Source: Bolinopsis microptera
Lineage: Eukaryota > Ctenophora > Tentaculata > Lobata > Bolinopsidae
NCBI RefSeq assembly: GCF_026151205.1
Contig: NC_087084.1
Span: 4,333,538-4,397,537 of the forward strand
Length of the DNA: 64,000 nucleotides
Direction: 5' to 3'
How positions within the stretch are numbered: position 1 is the first letter of the stretch; every line of letters starts with the position of its first letter. The notes under the pieces are model-generated. The model had not been told where the DNA came from. It was given only the letters and a program-made list of their open reading frames with translations, and did no database searches. The translations under genes and the position numbers were made by a program. Below are positions 34,101 to 45,241 of this stretch, piece after piece.

Positions 34101-34300
34101 AATTACGCGACTTTTACAGCTAATTTTGCTCCAAAAGCCGCGCACCATCAAATATGGCACCTAGGCGAAACTCACTGATCTTTCCAAAAAGGTATGACAA
34201 ATTTGGTATTGTGAAAATTCTCACAGTCTCTAGAAGTAGAAAACAATGGTACACAAATTTTTAAAATCCGAGCAAGTTTATTTTTATGGTGCACCCCCTA
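31136..34300. mobile_element. Possible composite element with 55-bp inverted ends enclosing copy 2
   Basis: gaggtgcaccataaaaata...accattgt at 31136-31190 is the inverted partner of acaatggtac...tatggtgcacc at 34243-34300, so the two lie as terminal inverted repeats around copy 2. This could be a DNA transposon that carries the block, or a small inversion left by the duplication. No transposase is seen. Confidence 0.4.
31191..34240. repeat. 3104-bp tandem duplication, copy 2
   Basis: Nearly identical to copy 1, including all three MITEs and the CACGTG-rich outer arm. It begins within the C2H2 ORF, so it carries only the C-terminal 57 codons of that frame (31191-31361). Confidence 0.9.
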
Positions 34301-34309
34301 ACTATTCTA

Positions 34310-35224
34310 ATTCAGCAACCGCACAAATTTGAACGGACATTGACTTTGAGTTAGACGGATTGTTAACGGATAAATCTAGAGCGGAATTTATTGCCATATA
34401 CATATTTTGGCTGTACAGAAAATTTTCAAATATTTGTGGTTTTGTTAATTATAAAATCACGAATAATGATTAGAAAGAAATAAAATAGATCTAGTAAATG
34501 ATTTCAATTGGTAAAAATAAATACAAACAAGCATAAAATATTAACATTAGATTATGAACTAACAATAACATGGCGGCAGATAAATCGCATTGTTTGAACC
34601 GTTAAACTTTGAAGAATGCTATGGTTTGGTAAACATTCAATTTTTCTTGCTAGGGGTAAAAGTTTCAACCATGACGAAAATCATTTTACTTGTTTATACA
34701 TAAATTATTTTCAAACATCATTAAGACACTAACTTCCAAAAATCAAAAAATTATTTTCACCAGCCAAAAGCAAAAGCTGTCATTCCAACTTAATATCATT
34801 ATCATTATCAGATCAGATGAAACAAAGTTTGATTCGGCGGAAGGCAGTCTCCTATACAATTACTATTGCTAAAACTCTTACCCCACGGTCATTTTATTTA
34901 AAGTATCCTTGTTTATCTTTGTAGGTTTATAATCTACCAGTACCAGTACCAAGACGCGCGCCGGTTTGGACTCGTCGACGAACTAATATTTTACGAGTAT
35001 CACCCGATAATGTTTATCTGTGTTGTACCAGCTGGTGAATAATGAATATTTGAATCGGTCTGCAATTCAAATCCTCGATATGCTTCAGTGTGAAGTTGTC
35101 AGAAGCTATTTTGACGTTTCTTATGTGATAACCTAGTCGGACAAATGCTCCTCCGGGTTTCCAGCGGCTAACAACCCAAGAAATAAGACATTCAAATGTT
35201 CAATGTCCTATTGAAGCTAGGGAA
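34310..35224. other. AT-rich intergenic DNA, no gene seen
   Basis: No coding sequence recognised. 34945-35010 (gacgcgcgccggtttggactc...tatcacccg) is related to 19240-19345. Confidence 0.4.
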
Positions 35225-37601
35225 CTACTGCTGATGCATCATTTTGATGAACTCATCAAAATCTATTTTACCATCTCCATTTTGGTCCGCTTCTTTGATC
35301 ATGTCTTCAATGTCGGATTCAGCCAGTTTTGAATCCACCGTGTTCATAATGGTTCGTAATTCTGTCCTGAGTGAGGAATATAAAAGTGAGGACACTTAAT
35401 TTAATCAATTAATTTAATTATTATTAAATTAATAATTAAACAGTTAATTGGCTCGATATAGCACGAACACTATCTAATCGCCTAAGCAATACGTTTATAT
35501 TATGCTAGACAAAATCGGTGTAAAAGATATGCTTAAAAAGATGTAAAGATCATCACATCATTCAAACTACTACAGAATTTTTGATCATTTCATTTCCAAT
35601 TATTCCCAAAAAAAAAGAAAATTAGAAGCAATGTTAAACTTGTGCTTATTAATAAGATTAATAAAGTAATAAATACAGAAAATATAGCAATGAAATTTGT
35701 GGGTAATTGCAGGAACTGTCGAATGTCATAATATATCGGGTTTTCAGAGATTGATTAGTGATCGCTGATCAGTCCTATTTTAACATGGCGAATCTGCGAG
35801 TGATGTGAGATATACGTGTAGGTGTTGTGTTTTAACAATAATGGAGTGGGTTATCAGGCGTAACTCATTACAGATCATATTGATCAATACATTCCAAATC
35901 TCAACCTCCACGGTATTCGATTACTTATTAGAGATAATTTGGACGGTCTTAAACTTAATCGTGACAAGATGAAGTGTTGGAAGGATAGAATAAGACTGTT
36001 TACAGTTTTTAATCATCCTGCACGACGAAAAAGAGTGGTTCTTTTAGGAATTTGTATTATAACCTTCCAAATTGTCGCGAATATCGACGGTATTTATCAA
36101 ATACATACAAGGATTTGAATAAAATAGCGAGAAAATAAATTTAAAACAATGAAATATACTCAAAAAATGGATTTTACCTTGATATGAAGCCATCCCCATC
36201 CTTATCAAAGAAGTTAAAAGCATCAATATAATCCTCTGGTGGCTTTTCCTTTTGAAAGTGGGGCCCTATCAACGTTTTAAACTCTGAAATACATTTAAGA
36301 ATAAAATATTTCCAGGAATTTTTCATCGTATGAAATACCAATTTTGACTCTATATCCACAGTTATTCACCATGGATTTGTTTGTTATTAAATAGTTTTTT
36401 ATAAATTTTTGGATTTAGATTAATTCGATGTAATGGGTCCAAGTTACTGCGGACATAGTTCACTATGTGTTTACCGTGTTTGGGTGCCCATCATATTTTA
36501 CAGATGGGGGCGATATTTTGAACGATTCTATTTTATATTCATCTATTGCTGTACTCTGTAAAATTTGAAAAGTATTTAATAAAAATTTTAAAAAAATCAC
36601 GACAACCATTAATTGCTGCTAATACAAAAAGGTCAGGCCGATTCCGATTTAGCGATTAACCTACCATCAAATTCTATCGTTCCAGACTTATCGATGTCTG
36701 CTTCTGCGATCATATCGTTTAGGTCTTCTTTAGTTGCGGTGATTCCTGAATGTTCATGTTATCAGGTATATTTTCGATATTTAATTAGCAGTTTATACTG
36801 GTATATACTGGTAAATACTGGTATATACTGGTATGATATTGAGGACGTTACAGAAGGAATATATTTGATATAGTTTGAAAAGTCCTCACACTCCTCACGC
36901 CCGACAATGGCGTTTCTCTTGTCGCTAATATACTGGTACATACTGGTAAATACTAGTACATACTAGTATGATTCTAGATTCTTCGGAATTTTGCTGAATT
37001 GCACAGCTTTCGTCTTGGTTGATTCCGAACACAAGGAAATTTTCCTTTTTGTTGTATATACAAAGATGAAGTACGTTGTATTGGCAGCACTCCGCTTACT
37101 AGTTTGGCTCTATGTGGTCCCCTGCTACACGGCATGTAAACAGGGATTGGCCAGTTAGAAGGGGTCCGTGGTGTAGGTCATGCACTGTTATGGTTTGGTA
37201 AATACCAACTATTAACTTTTAATCTGCAGATTAATAAAATCATAGTCGGTACTTCATTCCAAGTCCAAGGGACTCATTAAATATTCAGTCAGAGTTACAC
37301 TTATTATAAATCAATATTGCTACGAACTGTAAATATCTACGCTTGTATCAAATATAACCAGACAAAAGCAATTATGGAAAAAAACTGTTAACTCAAAGGA
37401 AATAAGTAAAAGTAAAAGTAAAAGTAAAAGTAAAAGTAAAAGTAAAAGTAAAAGTAAAAGTTCTTAAAACCCACCTAGTGATGAAACCATGCTTTCCAGC
37501 TCATTAACATCAATACTTCCACTATTATCCTTATCAAACATGGCGAATATATCTTTTAACTCGGCCAGTTCAGCTTCTGACAGTTTCACCTCTCCCATCA
37601 T
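35225..37601 (-). CDS. Calmodulin-like four-EF-hand calcium-binding protein, 151 aa, four coding exons
   Basis: Coding exons are 37475-37601, 36665-36745, 36178-36283 and 35225-35366. All three introns (729, 381 and 811 bp) have GT-AG ends, and the phases (1, 1 and 2) join into one open frame. Four canonical calcium loops are read: DKDNSGSIDVNE, DIDKSGTIEFDE (its Glu12 made at a splice junction), DKDGDGFISRTE (also split) and DQNGDGKIDFDE, each with Asp1, Gly6 and Glu12. The protein ends IKMMHQQ. Length and spacing match calmodulin/troponin C, but the sequence differs from calmodulin, notably in the central linker (TLIGPHFQKEKPPEDY), so calmodulin-like is safest. Start is the first of two Met codons. 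ctctcttcag just upstream looks like an acceptor, so a 5' non-coding exon (or an upstream first Met) is likely. It is the only clear host gene here. Confidence 0.93.
36787..36968. repeat. Short tatactggta repeats in the first coding-region intron
   Basis: Four units at 36787-36835 and three or four diverged ones at 36929-36968, inside the 729-bp intron. Confidence 0.7.
37403..37461. repeat. (agtaaa)n microsatellite next to a splice donor
   Basis: About nine hexamer copies end 13 bp from the 5' splice site of the first coding exon. Confidence 0.9.
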
Positions 37602-39487
37602 ACCACCTGAAGAGAGACAGTCTTAGACGCAAGATAATATTATAAAGGAGTATTATTGTAAAGGAGTAATATTGTAAAGGAGTATAATTACTGCTGCTGA
37701 ATTGGGCAAAGCTTTGTTAGAAATCGTCCATATTCAAATTTTCATTATCCATTTCTTCAAGTTAAACACGGTAACATGACTGGTGTGATAAGTTTGTGTG
37801 TCGCTATCACTAATGAAGCGTTGTAGTTAGTTGTATAATATGTTTCAGATACGATTGATCTGTTTATAGTTATACAGATCAATCGTTACAAATGTATGTC
37901 TTGTTTAAACATGGAAAGGTTGACCGTTAATATAAATGAAAATTCCAGCGATGGAATCAGTCACGAAGGATAGGATAACTTACATATATAATGCTTTTGG
38001 ACACGAAGGGAAACACACAACGTAAGGCTTGAAATCTTCGTAAAACTACATTATTAGAGCCTGTAATAACTTACATTCACTCATATCAATAACTTTGTAT
38101 AGTATCTGCAAAACCATTTTATCGAGTTACTCAGACCACAACACTACTAAGATACTGAGAACACAACCACGGACAAAGCTACAAACTACACAAATAATAA
38201 AGCAGTTGCTGGAATACTGGATTAACTTTAATTTGTTTCGTTTGCCATACACAGTGAACCAGCAGTGTAAATTAATTATTCGCTTTTAGAAAGAGTGTCT
38301 TGATAAGATGTACTATTATGTGTTTTAATTTATTTCACAGGAAAATTCTCACATCTGCTGCAATTTATCCTAGCAATTTTTTTTAATTACAATGGTGTTC
38401 TGCGTTGAAATAATAAATTATGACAGGAGTGTTTTTGTTGTTTCTCAAAGTAGATACGCCTTTCTTAAATCTAATTTCCGCAAATTTAACCAGTTGTCAT
38501 TATAATATAATCATAAGACCACAGTGGTAAGACGATACTTCAAAATTATGTATTTACTAATTTCTGAAGACGGCTTCTGCAAATGGCAACGTAGTGCAAT
38601 TCAAAATATTGTATAATTGTTCGTTCTCTGTGCTTACATTTTCCTTGATTGTTGAATATTTTTTGATGATTCATAATTCAAAGACTCAACATGGAAATAG
38701 TTCTTTGATTTATCAGTTAATTATACCAACTCATTCTAGCGTCACTCGAGTTCAGTGTTCACTGAAGTCTGAACCATTATGTATACAACAACTCAAGCTC
38801 GATACTCAAAACAGTATGACAGGAATTTGTAAAACACGAACCAGGAAATGGCAGGTCAAGAAAGAAGTTACCTTATCTGTTATTGGACGTTATTGGACGT
38901 TATTAGACCGGTCACTGGACATTGTGTGAACGGGCTTTATTTGAACGGACACTAAAATGAACGTTAAGGTCTCCAGCGTCCAATCAATGTCCGTTCAAAT
39001 AAAGTCCGATAAGGTATATATGGAAGGTCGTGAAAAAGAATAAAAGCCTAGACGCCTAGTAAAAAAAGATAAAGCAATTATTTTGTAAGTATGGTTTATA
39101 ACGTCCATAAATTAAAGATATCTCAAAAACACCAGCTGACAATAATGAATATTTAACCAAACACAACACAACTACCGGAAACGTACATTCATTACCCGTT
39201 ATATCAGGCAACATGTGAATAACAACAACCACCACAATCCTCACCCAGCCAAGTAGTGAATCACAAGATTACAACCCCTATAATGAAGCTATCACAGTAT
39301 ATCAGCATATATAGGTAGGTACTGAAGTTAGAGACAACCACTGGGCTACAAGTAATGACTCTACAGGGCGACACACTGATTATTATTGCTCTCTCTCTCT
39401 CCATCATGGATCTGCCAGTAGGGCTGTATACCGTCAATATCAGTAGTGGTGTCTCACACAGCAGCTCCTAGCACTCTGCTAATGTAC
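37602..39487. other. Upstream flank of the calmodulin-like gene, no further gene seen
   Basis: It would contain the promoter and any 5' non-coding exon of the minus-strand gene. 38925-39011 is a small hairpin (ctttatttgaacggacac / tgtccgttcaaataaag). 39397-39405 is a short (ct)n. Confidence 0.45.
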
Positions 39488-39706
39488 GTGAAGTAGATGT
39501 CAAGTAGATTTCAAGTAGATTTCAAGTAGCGGTGAAGTAGATTTCAAGTAGCGGTGAAGTAGATTTCAAGTAGCGGTGAAGTAGATGTCAAGTAGATGTG
39601 AAGTAGATGTCAAGTAGATGTCAAGTAGATGTCAAGTAGATGTGAAGTAGATTTCAAGTAGCGGTGAAGTAGATGTCAAGTAGATGTGAAGTAGCGGTGA
39701 AGTAGA
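39488..39706. repeat. 11-12 bp minisatellite (aagtagatgtc / aagtagcggtg)
   Basis: Alternating units aagtagatttc, aagtagcggtg and aagtagatgtc fill the segment. Confidence 0.9.
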
Positions 39707-39812
39707 GGTCCACTGTGCTCTGTGGTGAAGACTAATATTTAAAACGTGTAATATGACACGTGGGCGTAGTAATTATTATGCATGTTCATTGTTCAGGTGG
39801 TTTTGTAGAGGA

Positions 39813-40875
39813 ATCAGATGGTCCTGAATACGAACATAGCAGAGTAACGGCCCTGTGAGGGAGTGAGATGGTCCTGAATACGAACATTGCAGAGTAACGG
39901 CCCTGTGAAGGAGTGAGATGGTCCTGAATACGAACATTGCAGAGTAACGGCCCTGTGAAGGAGTGAGATGGTCCTGAATACGAACATTGCAGAGTAACGG
40001 CCCTGTGAAGGAGTGAGATGGTCCTGAATACGAACATTGCAGAGTAACGGCCCTGTGAGGGAGTGAGATGGTCCTGAATACGAACATTGCAGAGTAACGG
40101 CCCTGTGAAGGAGTGAGATGGTCCTGAATACGAACATTGCAGAGTAACGGCCATGTGAAAGAGTGAGATGGTCCTGAATACGAACATAGCAGAGTAACGG
40201 CCATGTGAAGGAGTGAGATGGTCCTGAATACGAACATTGCAGAGTAACGGCCCTGTGAAGGAGTGAGATGGTCCTGAATACGAACATTGCAGAGTAACGG
40301 CCCTGTGAAGGAGTGAGATGGTCCTGAATACGAACATTGCAGAGTAACGGCCCTGTGAAGGAGTGAGATGGTCCTGAATACGAACATTGCAGAGTAACGG
40401 CCCTGTGAGGGAGTGAGATGGTCCTGAATACGAACATTGCAGAGTAACGGCCATGTGAAGGAGTGAGATGGTCCTGAATACGAACATTGCAGAGTAACGG
40501 CCATGTGAGGGAGTGAGATGGTCCTGAATACGAACATTGCAGAGTAACGGCCCTGTGAAGGAGTGAGATGGTCCTGAATACGAACATTGCAGAGTAACGG
40601 CCCTGTGAGGGAGTGAGATGGTCCTGAATACGAACATTGCAGAGTAACGGCCCTGTGAAGGAGTGAGATGGTCCTGAATACGAACATTGCAGAGTAACGG
40701 CCCTGTGAAGGAGTGAGATGGTCCTGAATACGAACATTGCAGAGTAACGGCCCTGTGAAGGAGTGAGATGGTCCTGAATACGAACATTGCAGAGTAACGG
40801 CCCTGTGAGGGAGTGAGATGGTCCTGAATACGAACATTGCAGAGTAACGGCCCTGTGAAGGAGTGAGATGGTCCT
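39813..40875. repeat. 50-bp minisatellite, about 21 copies (left part of a split array)
   Basis: Exact 50-bp period (agagtaacgg ... gagtgagatggtcctgaata). All three minus-strand frames are open across the whole array because the unit has no stop in any phase. These 330-350 aa frames are not genes. The array continues at 47949 after the LINE. Confidence 0.95.
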
Positions 40876-41238
40876 TTTTATCAATAAACTTTCAAATTGT
40901 TACACAAATACATCATTTTATTTCAAAGAAAATATCGCCGAATGACCTTACATGCCTTGACAAGTGACCGAGTGTAAACAAAATAAGGGACACCGAAACA
41001 CCAGTTGACCAGTAAACTGATCATAGCAATTACATCGGGCCCTAAATGCACCTATAAGTGAAGCGATGCTGCAACCAAGGCATGCTAGGTTTATTCCATT
41101 GAACTAATAAGGTTACAGCCTAAAATATAAATATAATAAATAACAATGTACCATAAATCATAATTATAAACACACTTTATTTAACATATTTTATTAATTA
41201 TACTTCATATCAATTTATATTTAGACAATATAGTTACA
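40876..41238 (-). other. 3' UTR of the LINE
   Basis: AT-rich, between the ORF2 stop and the minisatellite. No repeat tail longer than ttgataaaaa is seen. Confidence 0.5.
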
Positions 41239-44200
41239 TTAAGGTAAATTGTCAGAGGATGTTATATGGTCGTTTAGAACTGTCCAGAGGTACTTAATTA
41301 AATGGGTTTTAAACACGGATGGCCTTGAGATTTCCCTTAATTCATAAGGGAGTTTATTCCAAAGAATGTGTGCTCTGTAAAAGTAAGACTTAGATATGCC
41401 TGAACATCTGGTCTGGCTTGACGTAAGGTTTTGTGGAACTTGAGGAGAAATGTCACTAATCATACTGAGATCGTCTAGATGTGATCGCCTTAACCTACTT
41501 CCCATGAAACGTCGTAAGTAAGGTGGAAATGTCACAACTGACATGTCATAAAAAATATTATGAAAATATAATATATCCTTGTAATCAAACCTTACCGAGA
41601 GTGGAAGGATATTTAGTTCCTTACACGCTATGAAATACCTTTTTTTGTCCCTAAGGCTCAAGTAAATATCATTAAGGATCCACTTGATACCTCTTTTTTG
41701 TATCGATTCAAGTTTCTCCACCGAGGTTTCTGAATGAGGCCGCCAGACAATTGTGCAGTGTTCGAAATGACTTCTAACCTGAGATAGATAGAAGGCCCGA
41801 CGTTTTTTAGTGTTCTTGGTGAAGTAACATGTTCTTTTTAGAAGGCCTAACCTCTGACTAGCCTTAGAGTATATCATATCACAGTGATGTGACCAATCTA
41901 ACTTACTATTGATATGTACTCCAAGATCTTTTTCAATGTCTGTGTATTCGATAGCCGTTTCATTCATTGAGTACACAAAATTAACACTACGATTCATAGA
42001 ATATGCTCGGGTAATAGAAAGAACGTGACTTTTTGAAGGGTGAAACACCATCTTATTATGATGAGCCCAATTTTGAAGACTGTTAATATCCCGCTGGAGC
42101 AGCCAATGGTCATCCTGGGACGTGATTCTACGCCATATTTTTGTATCATCAGCATACATGGTTATATTTGTTTCCGGTGACAAATCCTCTGTAATGTCAT
42201 TAAGAAAAAGTATAAATAAAGTAGGCCCTAAAATTGAGCCCTGGGGGACACCTGATCTAACCTGACAGGGAGCAGACATTTTATTTCCAATGACAACCCT
42301 TTGGTATCTGTTTTCAAGGTAGCACTTGAAGAATCTCAGTAGAGATGCATCAATGTTATATTGTTCTTTGAGCTTCAACAGAATTATGTCGTGGTTGACA
42401 GAATCAAAAGCTTTTTGGAAATCAAAGTATATTATGTCAGTGCGAACATTGTCATTGAGAGATAGGGCTAAGCTGTCACAGAAATTTACTAGCTGAGTTG
42501 TACATGATTTCCTACTCATAAAACCATGTTGACGTTGATCAATAAGATGTTCACATCGATTGAGCAATTCATCCCGGATTACTTTTTCGTAAACTTTCAT
42601 AATAATGCTTGTCAGAGAAATTGGCCTATAGTTGTTAACTTCAATTTTAGAGCCTTTTTTATGAACTGGAACAACGTTTGCCATTTTCCAATCTGCTGGA
42701 ATACATCCAGTTTTATAAGAAGCTTCAAAAAGGATAGCAAGAGGCTTAGACAGGCTCACTGAACAGTACTTTAAAATTCTTCCATGGATATTGTCGGCCC
42801 CTTGCGCTTTACTTGGATCAATATTTTCAAGTAAACCTTTGATTTTACAAGTGTCGAAATTGACCTGAAAATCACGGTCACTGGAAAAGTCGATATCTAT
42901 ATCATAATCACTACCCTCTGTAAACTGTTCGTTAAAATATTTATTGAATAACTCACACTGTCCTTGCGGATCGGACCGTAGGCAACCATTGTAGCTGACT
43001 GTTTCAGGAATGCGATTAGAGTTTGATTTAGATTTCACAAAAGACCAGAACTTTTTGTTAATGAGATTTCTGTTATCATCATCTTCAAAGTTTGCGTCCA
43101 ATTTTGCATCAACGAGATTTTTAAAATCCCTCCTAGCTTTGGAAAATTTTAAATATTTTTTTGGATTAGAAGACTGTTTCCATTCGTCATGTAGTCGCTC
43201 CTTTTTTCTACATAAATCAAAGACATCTGAGTCAAACCATGGGGGTTGAAATTCATCGGAGACAGATATCTTAGGAATATGTGAATTACAACGAGAAGTG
43301 AAAATAGTATTGAAAACTGACCAGGCCTCTTCGACTGGTTTACCACTAAGTAGATGTTCCCAGTTTTCAGAATTCAGTGCATTATTTAAATTGGTCCAAT
43401 TGGCCCTTTTGAAGCTATAGATTTTTCGTTTGGTAGACTTTTTCTTTCTAGCGTTAAGTCTTATGTCAAATCTTATCGCATAGTGATCCGACCCACAAAT
43501 ACCATGTTTACTGTCAACAATTAATTCTGATATAATTTCTGGCTTATCCGTCAAAACTACATCTAGAACATTTCCCCTGTAATGTGTAGGGTCTGTTACC
43601 AGCTGCTGTAAAGATAAATCATTAAACGTATCAATGAATGCTTGTTCAATAGGAACAGAGGAGGAGCCCTCATCCCATCTGACCTGGGGCATATTCAAAT
43701 CACCAACCAAGGTAATGCTCTGTACTCTTCTACGCCTACGGATGTTATGTAGGTATTGCTTGACTCTATCATGGTTATCATTGCCAAGTGTGCCAACTCT
43801 GTAGAACGAGCTTAATATGGATTTTCTTCCTAACTTGTCAGAAAGCTCAATACTCAAAATCTCGGCTCTACATTTGACAGGAATGATTTTAGATTCTATG
43901 TCAAGACAATGTTTTATGGCAATAAGGACACCACCCCCATTTACTCTGAATTTCCGACTATTCTGGGGGTCCGGGGGATGAGTAAAGCTAGAACGGTCAA
44001 GTCTAAATACTTTGTAATCAGCTGTCGAGATGATTTCACTATCATGGATATTGTCCTTTAACCATGTTTCATTATAAACTACAATATCTGGTTTATTGAT
44101 ATAAATAAAATGGTTTAGTTCGTGAATTTTTGTAGAGTGGAGAGTGGGATTTGCATCTCCAAGTTCACCAAAAGGGATCAAGCCCTGAACGTTACAATAA

Positions 44201-44829
44201 AAAACTGAGCAGTTTCCCGGGGGTCCTGGATTTTTCATGCTAGGGTTACAAATAAAGATAAGGAGAAAGTTTATGAGTAGTATCCAAAGGTAAAGTGATG
44301 CAGTTATATTTTGTAGATATGGGATTAAGCCTCGTTTGGAATTGTATTTAACAAAGAACGTATGTAGTGTTTTACCTCTAATAGATAAGCTACTCATTGT
44401 ACGTCTAATTGCAATACCAAAGATAACAAGGTAGAAATTGCAAAGTAAATTACCAAGACTGTTAATATTTAGTAGGAGTGGAGATTTAATAAGCTGTATC
44501 AGTTTAGCAGGGTTTGTAGGTGGGTTTTCCAAAATACAGGTGGTAAAACAGAGTAACATAACAAGGACGAAATAATAGTACATAAAAGCAAGACATATGT
44601 GATGTGGTTTGAATGAGTTTTGAACGGGTGTGGAGTGTATTACTGAATTCTTTGTTCTCTTCTTGTTTGAGTGGCTATTATTAAAGTAGCCAATACGTTT
44701 TCTATATGTTTCTAACTCAATCATGTGAAATCTAACAATAAAACGACCAACTGTGGAGCAATAATTCCCTTTACGGTGTGTAATTTGTACTTGTATTATT
44801 GTCCGTGTCCAGTTTGTTTGCGTGATCAA
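41239..44829 (-). CDS. LINE ORF2: hydrophobic N-terminal extension, 2A-like motif, endonuclease and reverse transcriptase, 1196 aa
   Basis: Residues 1-200 are not endonuclease. They contain three hydrophobic stretches (about 80-99, 127-141 and 178-194) and end CNPSMKNPGP, with NPGP at 200-203 (44221-44232), the invariant core of 2A ribosome-skipping peptides. The APE-type endonuclease follows (about 205-455): Glu254 in YNETWL, GDLN at 376-379, SDH at 447-449. The reverse transcriptase (about 715-980) has YFDFQKAFDS (Asp803), RSGVPQGSILGP and catalytic YADD at 892-895. The C-terminal part has the RTCYFTKNTKKR and HCTIVWRPHSE blocks usual for CR1/L2 ORF2. No stop or frameshift, so the protein could be functional. 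The start is the first Met of an open frame; a shorter start is possible. Confidence 0.9.
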   Translation of the reverse strand: MITQTNWTRTIIQVQITHRKGNYCSTVGRFIVRFHMIELETYRKRIGYFNNSHSNKKRTKNSVIHSTPVQNSFKPHHICLAFMYYYFVLVMLLCFTTCILENPPTNPAKLIQLIKSPLLLNINSLGNLLCNFYLVIFGIAIRRTMSSLSIRGKTLHTFFVKYNSKRGLIPYLQNITASLYLWILLINFLLIFICNPSMKNPGPPGNCSVFYCNVQGLIPFGELGDANPTLHSTKIHELNHFIYINKPDIVVYNETWLKDNIHDSEIISTADYKVFRLDRSSFTHPPDPQNSRKFRVNGGGVLIAIKHCLDIESKIIPVKCRAEILSIELSDKLGRKSILSSFYRVGTLGNDNHDRVKQYLHNIRRRRRVQSITLVGDLNMPQVRWDEGSSSVPIEQAFIDTFNDLSLQQLVTDPTHYRGNVLDVVLTDKPEIISELIVDSKHGICGSDHYAIRFDIRLNARKKKSTKRKIYSFKRANWTNLNNALNSENWEHLLSGKPVEEAWSVFNTIFTSRCNSHIPKISVSDEFQPPWFDSDVFDLCRKKERLHDEWKQSSNPKKYLKFSKARRDFKNLVDAKLDANFEDDDNRNLINKKFWSFVKSKSNSNRIPETVSYNGCLRSDPQGQCELFNKYFNEQFTEGSDYDIDIDFSSDRDFQVNFDTCKIKGLLENIDPSKAQGADNIHGRILKYCSVSLSKPLAILFEASYKTGCIPADWKMANVVPVHKKGSKIEVNNYRPISLTSIIMKVYEKVIRDELLNRCEHLIDQRQHGFMSRKSCTTQLVNFCDSLALSLNDNVRTDIIYFDFQKAFDSVNHDIILLKLKEQYNIDASLLRFFKCYLENRYQRVVIGNKMSAPCQVRSGVPQGSILGPTLFILFLNDITEDLSPETNITMYADDTKIWRRITSQDDHWLLQRDINSLQNWAHHNKMVFHPSKSHVLSITRAYSMNRSVNFVYSMNETAIEYTDIEKDLGVHINSKLDWSHHCDMIYSKASQRLGLLKRTCYFTKNTKKRRAFYLSQVRSHFEHCTIVWRPHSETSVEKLESIQKRGIKWILNDIYLSLRDKKRYFIACKELNILPLSVRFDYKDILYFHNIFYDMSVVTFPPYLRRFMGSRLRRSHLDDLSMISDISPQVPQNLTSSQTRCSGISKSYFYRAHILWNKLPYELREISRPSVFKTHLIKYLWTVLNDHITSSDNLP
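44221..44232 (-). other. 2A-like NPGP motif in ORF2
   Basis: Residues read SMKNPGP, followed by another Pro. The canonical upstream D-[VI]-E-x is replaced by P-S-M-K, so activity is uncertain. Placement just after a hydrophobic segment and just before the endonuclease matches 2A sequences reported in APE-type LINEs. Confidence 0.5.
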
Positions 44830-45241
44830 CGCCCGTCCGTGATTAGTTATACTATCATAATCAGTTATGTGATGTAATCACGTAACTGTAGAATTCATTT
44901 TCATCTATTTAAATTGAGAAAATAAGCAATATTCTGAGAAACGGAGATAACTCGTCTTAGATTAGATAAGATGTGATCAGCCAATCAGCTCATTCGAAGA
45001 GTGATGGACATAGATGCTGGACTAATATTGAGGCTCATGATGAATTAAAATTATACGTGATATTATTTAGGTATAACTTAGGCTGAAATTTGTTCGAATT
45101 TAGTTTACAGGTTATTATGGTGGATTTATAAGGTGACCATTTCCGCAGTTTGTTCTGTCAGCTACATGCTTGTTTAGTCGGTCTTGTTCTGTTCTTGAGT
45201 GAAATTGTTAAGTAGTGCAGCAATTCTATCATAAAGATTAA
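44830..45241. other. Spacer between ORF1 and ORF2
   Basis: 412 bp without protein-like frames. It is much longer than the usual LINE overlap or short gap, so how ORF2 is translated is unclear. Confidence 0.4.
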
